A stretch of DNA of 34,204 bases, taken from assembly GCA_016840515.1 (NCBI GenBank), contig JAEOSF010000041.1, forward strand, positions 1-34,204, read 5' to 3'. Of this stretch, positions 24,297 through 31,328 are shown piece after piece. This DNA comes from Candidatus Borrarchaeum yapensis (GTDB taxonomy: Archaea > Asgardarchaeota > Sifarchaeia > Borrarchaeales > Borrarchaeaceae). The first letter of the stretch is position 1. Each line of letters begins with the position of its first letter. The position numbers and the translations under genes are program-made. Below the pieces are notes generated by a model. That model saw nothing but the letters and a program-made list of their open reading frames with translations. It made no database searches and was not told the DNA's origin.

Positions 24297-25961
24297 CTAC
24301 AAAACCACAACAGGAACCGTATGAATGTTTTCGTTTGAGATTATTATGTTTTTTCTCCATGAGGGACTGGTTTCTGGAAAATCTTCCCGAAAATGTGCAC
24401 CTCGACTCTCTTCTCTGAAAAGGGCAGCCTTAATTATTATTTCTGCAACTGTAAGCATGTTTCTCACTTGTAATGCTTCGAGTTGCTCATAAGCGAATGT
24501 GGTGTTTTGGTTAGCTACTTTCATTGGTGTTGATTTCAGTCTTTGAATATCCTGTAAAGCCCGAGTTAATTTTTCCTTAGTCCTAAGGATACCAACTTTT
24601 GTCCACATCAATTCTTCTAATTTATGTCTGATTTGAGAAGGGCGTATTCCATCTTGCTTGGGTTTTAAGGGTGATATTACCACACGATGAATTTGAGTAA
24701 TTTGGTCATCATGTATTTTACCCAGTGAGGATTTGAGTGCATATTGAGCCGCATTATGTCCAACTATGTATCCAAAAACTTGAAGGTCTGCAAGAGCATT
24801 TCCACCCAATCTGTTTGCTCCATGAATTCCTCCAGTTACTTCTCCAGCTGCAAAGAGTCCTTTTATAGTTGTTTCAGTCTTTTCAGATATGTGAAGTCCA
24901 CCCATTATATGATGTGCTGTCGGCGAAACTTCCATTGGTTCCTTAGTGATATCAACCCCTGATAGGTCTCTAAACTGTTCTAAAGTCTGAGGAAGACGTT
25001 CTTCTACAAAATCAGGAGATAAATTTTTAAGAGAAAGATAAACTCCATTATGAGGTGTATGCCGCCCAGCACGAATTTCTCTATAGATAGCACGAGCAAC
25101 AACATCTCTTCCCGCCAATTCCATCCTTTCGGGGGCATATTTCTCCATAAATCGCTCACCTAAGTTGTTCAAAAGAACACCTCCTTCTGCACGAACTGCT
25201 TCCGTCACTAGAATACCTTTGGCGGAGTCTGGAAAAACCATACCCGTTGGATGAAATTGAATAAACTCCATATCGATCAATTCAGCGCCAGCGCGATATC
25301 CGATAGCATACCCGTCTCCAGTACCTTGAAAGGAGTTTGTAGTTACTTTATAGATCCTACAGCCACCACCTGTTGCCAGTATGACGGCTTTAGATCGTAT
25401 CAAGAAAAATTTTGCGCCTTCTGGATTAAAAGCCGCTACACCAGTTACTTTATTTCCATCTAATAGAAGGTCAACAACTGCACCTCTAATAAAGCGAACA
25501 TTACTCGCTCGCAATAGATCCACTAAGGTCGTCATAATTTCTCCGCCTGTACGATCACCAGAGTAACAGGTCCTTTTATAGCTTTGACGGCCAAATGCTC
25601 TTTGATCGATTTTACCCTCAGAAGTTCTGTAAAACAATGCGCCGTCATTTTCTAACTCCAAAATCCTAGCAGGGGCATTCTCTACCAAAATACGTACGAG
25701 GCGTTCATTATTTACGTAGGCTCCTCCCGAAATCGTATCCTGAAAATGGGATTCGATACTATCCGCCGACTCAACATTGCGCAGCGCAGCATTGTAACCG
25801 CCTTCTGCCATGACAGTACAGCCACTTTTCCCAGGTAACGTTTTTGCAATCAGAGCCACGTCTATCGCTGAATGCTTTGATGCTTCAAGTGCTGCACGAA
25901 TACCTGCGCCTCCAGCGCCAACTACGAGAACATCTGTGTAAATTATGTCGTCCAGTGTCAT
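24297..25961 (-). CDS. tfrA: fumarate reductase/succinate dehydrogenase flavoprotein subunit (TfrA type)
   Basis: The catalytic FAD subunit, 554 residues. The N-terminal dinucleotide fold VLVVGAGGAGIRAALEAS starts at residue 11. The active-site region has TAHHIMGGLH near 364 and GANRLGGNALADLQVFG near 396, both typical of the fumarate reductase family. The histidine that binds FAD covalently in bacterial FrdA/SdhA (SHTV context) is replaced here by Cys48 (SGCTVMAEGG), so FAD is probably non-covalent, as in methanogen Tfr and aspartate oxidase. A GGAGG lies only 1 nt before the ATG. With SucCD nearby it fits a reductive TCA branch making succinyl-CoA. Direction in vivo is not set by sequence. 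Confidence 0.88.
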   Translation of the reverse strand: MTLDDIIYTDVLVVGAGGAGIRAALEASKHSAIDVALIAKTLPGKSGCTVMAEGGYNAALRNVESADSIESHFQDTISGGAYVNNERLVRILVENAPARILELENDGALFYRTSEGKIDQRAFGRQSYKRTCYSGDRTGGEIMTTLVDLLRASNVRFIRGAVVDLLLDGNKVTGVAAFNPEGAKFFLIRSKAVILATGGGCRIYKVTTNSFQGTGDGYAIGYRAGAELIDMEFIQFHPTGMVFPDSAKGILVTEAVRAEGGVLLNNLGERFMEKYAPERMELAGRDVVARAIYREIRAGRHTPHNGVYLSLKNLSPDFVEERLPQTLEQFRDLSGVDITKEPMEVSPTAHHIMGGLHISEKTETTIKGLFAAGEVTGGIHGANRLGGNALADLQVFGYIVGHNAAQYALKSSLGKIHDDQITQIHRVVISPLKPKQDGIRPSQIRHKLEELMWTKVGILRTKEKLTRALQDIQRLKSTPMKVANQNTTFAYEQLEALQVRNMLTVAEIIIKAALFREESRGAHFREDFPETSPSWRKNIIISNENIHTVPVVVL

Positions 25962-26085
25962 ACCTCCATAATTAAATTATCAAATTGATTCAAAAAGATT
26001 ATGAAACTGCTATAATGAAAGCAAAGAGTTAACATTATATCAATAAGGAGTCATATATGCATCCTACTGAGAAAACCTGCTTATC

Positions 26086-27348
26086 TTAATTCTTCAGAAC
26101 TGGAACAACTAATGGTCCTTCTGGGATCACCGCGATTTCAGCATCAGTTCCTAGAACCTTGATTGCTTTTTCCAAACCCTCCTCTATCGTACGGATTGGC
26201 GTTATCATCATAGATTTAACAATACTGTCTTCTAGATTTGATACAAGGTAAATATCATGCTTTAATTGATCACGAGCCAAAAGTTGGTTTTGCCATTGAA
26301 GTCCAATTGGTTCTTCACGTCTTATCTTCTGTAAAACTTCCTTAGGAGAATTAACTGAAGCATGCAGTTCTACAAATTCCTCTGGACCTTTCCCCATGCT
26401 GCAAGAGGAGGCTATAATCACAATTCCTCCATCGCGGGTTATCTTAGAAGCAGTATTTATGCCTTTGGTAGTTTGATACAAATCAAGGTCTAATGGAGCT
26501 CCATTGTTAGAAGAAATAGTAATATCTACCTTATGATCTACTTTTACCTCAACAATATCTTTAGAAATCTCACATCCTTTCTCATGAGCCTCGATAGGAT
26601 CTCCAGTCACTATATGTGTTATTTCTTTATTCTTGTTCAAAATCACATTAACTATGAAATTAAGATGAGCCATCCTCGCCTGTTCCACTAAATCCTCATG
26701 AACAATATTACCGTTTATTATCCCTGCTACTGAATTTTGATGGTCTAACATTTTATAACTGTGATTTTTATAAGCCGATCTGACACTAAACACACCTGGG
26801 GCTATGCTTTTACGACCACCAGAAAAACCGGCAAACCAATGAGGTTCAATAAAACCAGTACTAATTCGAAAATCAGCTTCTACTACCGTCTTATTTATGT
26901 CAACTGGGATACCTCGGGATGTCATTCCAATATTGACACATTGATTAACGTCATGATTAACAATATGATAACTTTTGACTATATCTCTACCAAGTTTTTT
27001 AATTAATTCGTGTTCATCTAAAGGTGGGTGCAATCCTACGGCAACAATTATCGTTATATTATCGCGGGGTACTTTTTCTTCTAACTCAGCCAATATTGGA
27101 GGAAGTAACCTGTTATCTGGACAAGGTCTTGTATTATCTGTTACTAAGACCACAACTTCATCATTTTTACTCACACAATCACGAAGTGCGGGACATCCTA
27201 TTGGAGATATCAGGCTATTTGTTATAGCCTCACTCTCATTCTCAAGACCATTTACATACATCGTGTGTAGAATAGAGACTAAGTTCTTGGTTGGTATCTT
27301 AGTTTTTAAGAAGGAATCACCGTAAGGAAGCTCAATTTCGGTATACAT
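26086..27348 (-). CDS. larA: LarA-type nickel-dependent racemase (lactate racemase family)
   Basis: A 420-residue LarA homologue. All four residues that hold the nickel-pincer cofactor or catalyse in Lactobacillus LarA have counterparts: His107 (VGLHPPLDEHE), His170 (EPHWFAGF), Lys180 (SGGRKSIAPG), which tethers the cofactor, and His196. LarA racemises D- and L-lactate; related proteins act on other 2-hydroxy acids, so the substrate is open. The cofactor synthesis genes larB, larC and larE are not in this window. The start ATG has GGAG about 11 nt upstream. It is downstream of selB on the same strand, with 294 nt between that contain a 12-bp inverted repeat. Confidence 0.85.
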   Translation of the reverse strand: MYTEIELPYGDSFLKTKIPTKNLVSILHTMYVNGLENESEAITNSLISPIGCPALRDCVSKNDEVVVLVTDNTRPCPDNRLLPPILAELEEKVPRDNITIIVAVGLHPPLDEHELIKKLGRDIVKSYHIVNHDVNQCVNIGMTSRGIPVDINKTVVEADFRISTGFIEPHWFAGFSGGRKSIAPGVFSVRSAYKNHSYKMLDHQNSVAGIINGNIVHEDLVEQARMAHLNFIVNVILNKNKEITHIVTGDPIEAHEKGCEISKDIVEVKVDHKVDITISSNNGAPLDLDLYQTTKGINTASKITRDGGIVIIASSCSMGKGPEEFVELHASVNSPKEVLQKIRREEPIGLQWQNQLLARDQLKHDIYLVSNLEDSIVKSMMITPIRTIEEGLEKAIKVLGTDAEIAVIPEGPLVVPVLKN

Positions 27349-27586
27349 TATAAAAGTGCTCCATTAGTTTATATCGTTGTTTTTCGCAATTAATGCATCC
27401 ACTGATTCCTATATTGTAATTAATTGTTTTTAGAGAAACATATTTCCTTTTTAAGCGAATTTCTATTTCTAGATTGTGTGATCTTTTTAAATTTTGCTTG
27501 AAACCATCCACCGAGTTTACTAAAAAACTAAAATACATAGGAGGGTAACTCGGTGGATCCAGGTAATCATTGGCCGTGGTAAACAC
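27332..27586 (-). CDS. possible small protein between selB and larA (doubtful)
   Basis: An 84-residue frame with a basic middle (LKRSHNLEIEIRLKRKYVSL) and an end containing ISGCINCEK with a CxxC pair. It overlaps the larA start by 17 nt. No good ribosome-binding site precedes its ATG, and a 12-bp inverted repeat falls inside it. I know no family. It may be coding, or the stretch may be an untranslated leader of larA. Confidence 0.25.
   Translation of the reverse strand: MFTTANDYLDPPSYPPMYFSFLVNSVDGFKQNLKRSHNLEIEIRLKRKYVSLKTINYNIGISGCINCEKQRYKLMEHFYNVYRN
27506..27558. repeat. perfect 12-bp inverted repeat in the selB-larA intergenic region
   Basis: ATCCACCGAGTT (27506-27517) and AACTCGGTGGAT (27547-27558) are perfect complements separated by 29 nt. 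On the minus strand it would fold as a long stem about 160 nt before the larA start, with CCTCC in the loop. It lacks the GAA..A internal-loop pattern of archaeal SECIS elements. A leader RNA or operator is possible. Confidence 0.6.
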
Positions 27587-27642
27587 TTATTCACGTTTTT
27601 TATGTGTATAAAACAACCACAATTGTTTTTTTAAGTACCAAA

Positions 27643-29037
27643 TTATGTCCCAAGTTTATATCTTTTATGTTTTTTAATATAAACAATCTCGCCATCTTTT
27701 AATTTTTCGTTGAATTCTGCTATTACAGATCCTCTTCCTCCAAAGGCGGATACAATTTTTCCTGATCTTCCTGATATGGTTTCGACTTGTTTACCGATGA
27801 GTTTCTTAGCCCCAATTTGCGAATGTGCTAAATTATCAATAATAATTTCTTCTTTATGTGAGGGAATGCGAACATTTCCTTCTTTAATTGAAAGATTATA
27901 TAACGAAACATCACGTGGATTCACATCAATAACTTTGCCACTTGCTGCGATTCGTAACTTTGTTGGGGGGAGATCTAGTCGAGAAATAAGAATTGAGTCA
28001 TCTGGTTCTGATACAATTACTGAGTTAAGAGTGATATACGCAAAAAAATCCTGATTTGAACTTACTTGATCCAATATAACATTGTAATCATCTTCTTTTT
28101 GGAAAGGATAAATTACCCCGGCAACCGTTGGTGTTCCAATCGTTAAATGAACATTCATACGAGGAGCAAGTTTGAATTTGAAGAATTTGTTAACTTTTAA
28201 TCGCGCTAAAATTGTATCTGTCGATGACAGAGAACCCGGTGAACATAAATAGCAACCTCGGTAAATTACTCTGGCCTGAACACCTGGAATTGCTATCCCA
28301 ACTCGATCTCCAGCAACTGCACTTTGCAGGTTTTCGCCAAATGTCTGAATTGATTTTATTTTTCCTTGAATTTCTTGAGGCATTATTTCTGCTACTTCGC
28401 CAATACTTATTGTTCCACGATGAACCGTTCCTGTCATTACTGTGCCAGCGCCTTTAATATGAAATGCATGGTCAATCGGCATCTTAAAGGGTCCTTCAAT
28501 TCTTCTAACAGGCTTTTCGAGGAGATTCAGTAACATTTTTTTAATATCTTCGGCACCTTCTCCTGTAGTAGCAGAAACTCTGGCAATAGGTGAATTTTCT
28601 AGAATTGTTCCTTTTAGGAGAGCCTTTATTGATCTTTCAACTGTATTAATGCCTGATTCATCGACTAAATCGATTTTATTTATAATAATTAGTGTTTTGG
28701 AAATATTAAAACTATCCAAAATTAGAATATGTTCGCCTGTTTGCGATTTCGGTCCTTCATCAGCTGCAATTACAAGAATTGCGGCATCAATAATATTTGC
28801 ACCTGCAACGACACTTCTTATAAGATCTGCATGTCCAGGTGCATCAACTAATGTCACCTGATAAGGGTCAAGATTAAATGCTGTAAATCCCAAATCTATT
28901 GAGATGCCCCGTTCCTGAGCCTGAGGATGTTTATCCAAGCCTGCTGTGGAAACTTTCTCTGAGAGAAGACGAGCTATGGCAGTCTTACCATGATCAATAT
29001 GTCCAAAGAGTCCGACATGAATTGGAATACGTTTCAA
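27643..29037 (-). CDS. selB: selenocysteine-specific elongation factor SelB (archaeal type)
   Basis: A GTPase that brings selenocysteyl-tRNA to the ribosome at recoded UGA codons. G1 is GHIDHGKT (12-19), G3 is DAPGH (65-69) and G4 is NKID (120-123). Beta-barrel domains follow, with the extra archaeal/eukaryal domain IV in the last 110 residues, in place of the bacterial winged helices. The length (464 aa) matches archaeal SelB and is unlike EF-1A or eIF2-gamma. The PSTK gene lies 33 nt upstream on the same strand, which confirms the role. Start is TTG after AGGCGATT. tRNA-Sec, SepSecS and SelD are not in the window. Confidence 0.9.
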   Translation of the reverse strand: MKRIPIHVGLFGHIDHGKTAIARLLSEKVSTAGLDKHPQAQERGISIDLGFTAFNLDPYQVTLVDAPGHADLIRSVVAGANIIDAAILVIAADEGPKSQTGEHILILDSFNISKTLIIINKIDLVDESGINTVERSIKALLKGTILENSPIARVSATTGEGAEDIKKMLLNLLEKPVRRIEGPFKMPIDHAFHIKGAGTVMTGTVHRGTISIGEVAEIMPQEIQGKIKSIQTFGENLQSAVAGDRVGIAIPGVQARVIYRGCYLCSPGSLSSTDTILARLKVNKFFKFKLAPRMNVHLTIGTPTVAGVIYPFQKEDDYNVILDQVSSNQDFFAYITLNSVIVSEPDDSILISRLDLPPTKLRIAASGKVIDVNPRDVSLYNLSIKEGNVRIPSHKEEIIIDNLAHSQIGAKKLIGKQVETISGRSGKIVSAFGGRGSVIAEFNEKLKDGEIVYIKKHKRYKLGT

Positions 29038-29070
29038 GAGAATCGCCTATATGACTGTAGATTCAACTAA

Positions 29071-29862
29071 TCATTCACCATAGTATTGAACGATTTTTTC
29101 CACTAATTCTTTGAATTTCACATTTACTTCATCTAATGTCATCTTATTTTTTATTGCCATTTTTACATAATCTCTTCTAACATCACTCAAGTCCTTTGCA
29201 AGTTCCTCATTCTTCTTTTGGGTTATTATTTCAGAGATAGTTTTTCTGGTAAGCTGATCTATGGCTTCCTTATATTTATCATCTTCCGACGGTTCCATAA
29301 CAGTTTTTACTTCACTAATTTTTGGTTTAGATAAGAGATCTCTAATAAGAGTAACAGCTTCGCTAGCTGCAGTTTTAGAGGCAACCTTACTCAAATCAAC
29401 AGTGAATATTGGTCTATCCCAATCATAATCTTTGCCGGGAATGTCAAATCTGTTATAAACATCCTCAATTACATCTTGAGGTATTGGAAGTCCGCGTCTT
29501 TCGTTCCAAGACAGGGCTACTTCTCTTGGAGTAGAAATGTAAATTATTGCAAACAAGACATTCATTTCAAGGGCAATTTCTCGTAATTCGTGCCTCATAG
29601 ATTTGTAATAATTCATATCATCGTTAATTACGAGATAGTCCTGCTGTAAGAAGTGTTTAATTAATGTAAACATTGCAGATCTTACAACAGGTTCGTGATC
29701 TGGATTAAACTGTCTTTCTTGATAAGAGGGGATCATATTTCTGATTGCATCTGATTCAATTATGATTGTTTTCATAGAAAGGTCAAGTTCAAGAATTTTG
29801 GCAATTTTTCTTGCTAATGTTGATTTTCCTGAACTTGGCAATCCTGAAAGAATGATTAACAT
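29071..29862 (-). CDS. pstK: O-phosphoseryl-tRNA(Sec) kinase (PSTK)
   Basis: Phosphorylates the serine on Ser-tRNA-Sec, the step before SepSecS makes selenocysteine. The N-terminal P-loop kinase has Walker A GLPSSGKST (7-15), IESDAIRNMIP near residue 39 and NDDMNYYKSMRHELR near 79, where archaeal PSTKs have a DD.NYY.SMR motif. RGLPIPQDVIEDVYNRFD near 122 and PGKDYDWDRPIF near 141 also match. The 90-residue C-terminal helical part fits the tRNA-binding domain. The length (263 aa) is typical. A KTI12-like or other small kinase is the alternative, but linkage to selB settles it for me. Confidence 0.88.
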   Translation of the reverse strand: MLIILSGLPSSGKSTLARKIAKILELDLSMKTIIIESDAIRNMIPSYQERQFNPDHEPVVRSAMFTLIKHFLQQDYLVINDDMNYYKSMRHELREIALEMNVLFAIIYISTPREVALSWNERRGLPIPQDVIEDVYNRFDIPGKDYDWDRPIFTVDLSKVASKTAASEAVTLIRDLLSKPKISEVKTVMEPSEDDKYKEAIDQLTRKTISEIITQKKNEELAKDLSDVRRDYVKMAIKNKMTLDEVNVKFKELVEKIVQYYGE

Positions 29863-30093
29863 GTAAAACCACGCATTTTCATAAACTAAATCATAAGTCT
29901 ACTCTTGCTTCTATCTAACAATATTAAAATGTTCTCAACTGGAAAAATGATCATTTATGATTTGGTTTACAGACTCTTTTAAGTTGAAGTTTAATAAGGC
30001 TGGGGATCTAAGTTTGCAAATTTTTATATTAGAAAAGAAATAATACTATTAATTTTAACAATTTGGTTGATTAACAAAAAATGAGGGAGTTAC

Positions 30094-30792
30094 ATGGGGA
30101 GAAATCACAGAAAAATGCTCATAAGCAGCATTAGTGCATTAATAATCTTCCTTTTAGTTATTTCAGCTACAAATACAGTTGCCGATGTTGACTGGGGAAA
30201 TTTAAAAGTTGGCGATGAAATGAGATGGCACTGGACTCCGGGATTCGCTCATACTGCTGTACGAGACTCATATTATGAGTTAGAGATTCTTGAGATTGGA
30301 GGAGAAAGTTTAAGGGTAGATCATCATAGATATAATCTTATAGGCACTTACTTCGAAGAGTATACGCTTAAAAGTGGGCACACTAACTTAGATCCTGATG
30401 ACCTTATATATGAATTTGATGATATACAAGAGCTTTCCACAAAGCTATATTGGATATATCCAGTTTCATTGATGCGAGAGAATAAGGATATCAAAACGAG
30501 AACTTACAATTTTGACGGAAACAATCATAAAGCAGCATATATTAAAGAAGAGGATTCTTCAGGTATCCAGCATGAATTTTGGTGGGATTACAACACAGGA
30601 ATTCTTTTTGAATATGATAGCGACTACAGAACTGCCAGCATTATTGGTATTGATCTGGAATATACGAACGCCGATCTAACTGATCCGCCCAGAAGACTCT
30701 TCTGCATTGGTTCAATGCTCGTAGCCTTTGTTCCTGTTACAATGCTAATCTCCTACAGCATCGTTCGATACTATAAAAAGGAAAAAACATAA
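30094..30792 (+). CDS. exported, membrane-anchored protein of unknown function
   Basis: The 232-residue protein begins with a positively charged end and a hydrophobic segment at about residues 9-29 (signal peptide or anchor). An external domain of about 170 residues follows, rich in aromatic and acidic residues, with a WGNLKVGDEMRWHW opening. A second membrane helix lies at about 203-223, and the protein ends with a basic tail (YYKKEKT). The topology is that of many archaeal surface proteins. GAGGGAG at 30083-30089 sets the ATG. A TATA-like TTTTATATTA lies about 65-75 nt upstream. It is flanked downstream by a tnpB remnant. No family recognised. Confidence 0.7.
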   Translation: MGRNHRKMLISSISALIIFLLVISATNTVADVDWGNLKVGDEMRWHWTPGFAHTAVRDSYYELEILEIGGESLRVDHHRYNLIGTYFEEYTLKSGHTNLDPDDLIYEFDDIQELSTKLYWIYPVSLMRENKDIKTRTYNFDGNNHKAAYIKEEDSSGIQHEFWWDYNTGILFEYDSDYRTASIIGIDLEYTNADLTDPPRRLFCIGSMLVAFVPVTMLISYSIVRYYKKEKT

Positions 30793-30826
30793 GTTCTCTT
30801 TTTTTATTTTACCTGAAAAAAGTTTT

Positions 30827-31069
30827 CTAAAAGGACTTACAGGTCTCATTGTTTCTTCTAATAAGTTGCTGTGCACTGGTCGAACCGATTACCTTTTTGT
30901 AGTGGTGGTAGACCTCATCGGTAGTCCAATCCAGCTGACCGTTGAAAAACGATTGTCGTCTTTTGTAGGTGAGCTGGTTCCAAATGCAGGCACAGACATC
31001 CGCTCGCCTGAATAACTCCAACTCATGTTCTTTTATAGGACGTAACTTAAAGATATTAGTCCTTCTCAC
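30827..31069 (-). pseudogene. tnpB: truncated tnpB fragment (N-terminal 80 codons)
   Basis: The 80-codon frame begins with GTG and shows the N-terminal TnpB pattern: RTNIFKLRP, then CACIWNQLTYKRRQSFF and a terminal IGSTSAQQLIRRNNE. It ends at a TAG; the RuvC and zinc-finger parts are missing, so it cannot work. It belongs to a different TnpB subgroup from the copy at 21-22 kb, judging by the N-terminal sequence, but has a similar terminal hairpin upstream. It is the leftover of an old insertion. Confidence 0.75.
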
Positions 31070-31079
31070 GGTTGAAGCC

Positions 31080-31107
31080 TCTGGTAATAACTAAAATAGT
31101 CACCAGA
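31080..31107. repeat. nested inverted repeat upstream of the truncated tnpB
   Basis: TCTGGT (31080-31085) and ACCAGA (31102-31107) enclose a second pair, ACTA/TAGT, around AAA. Its place between the tnpB start and the terminal hairpin suggests it is part of the element's left end. Confidence 0.45.
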
Positions 31108-31176
31108 ACTATTTAACGGTTAGGGAGACCGTAATGAACGTGATGCAAGTGAACACAGCACACTACCGCAATTCAT

Positions 31177-31196
31177 CCCACCCCTCAAGGAGTGGG
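31177..31196. repeat. terminal hairpin of the truncated tnpB element
   Basis: Nine paired positions with one mismatch (CCCACCCCT and AGGAGTGGG) around a 2-nt loop. The flanks CAATTCATCCC and TTCTTG are the same as at the hairpin of the first element (22688-22708). It marks the outer end of the remnant, near position 31205. Confidence 0.6.
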
Positions 31197-31316
31197 CATT
31201 CTTGCTCAGCTACCTGTAAGCTGTTATTATTCTTAATAGACCAGACAAAATCAATACTAAATTTATCCCCTACATAATACTTATTACATATCTTAGACCA
31301 CTATATCGATCGTGTT

Positions 31317-31321
31317 GGAGG
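31317..31321 (+). promoter_or_regulatory. ribosome-binding site that sets the TTG start of the fusion enzyme
   Basis: GGAGG ends 7 nt before TTG at 31329, good spacing for translation from this codon. No ATG gives a comparable start, and an earlier in-frame TTG at 31314 lies ahead of the site. Confidence 0.6.
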
Positions 31322-31328
31322 TTTTGTT

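Noticed and set aside
26045..26088. AAGGAG followed by ATG and nine codons on the plus strand
   Set aside because: The peptide is only nine residues and overlaps the end of larA on the other strand; most likely chance.
27539..27582. AGGAGGG plus a GTG and nine codons on the plus strand inside the 12-bp inverted repeat
   Set aside because: The peptide is too short to judge, and the sequence is better explained as part of the stem-loop.
27332..27586. Possible selenoprotein: the 84-codon frame next to selB ends in TGA
   Set aside because: Reading through the TGA reaches another TGA within five codons, and no GAA..A SECIS pattern is seen. I kept the frame only as a doubtful gene.
27349..27642. 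A tRNA-Sec gene between selB and larA
   Set aside because: There is no GC-rich stretch of about 90 nt with acceptor, D and T arms. The 12-bp stem has a 29-nt loop and no tRNA-like arms.
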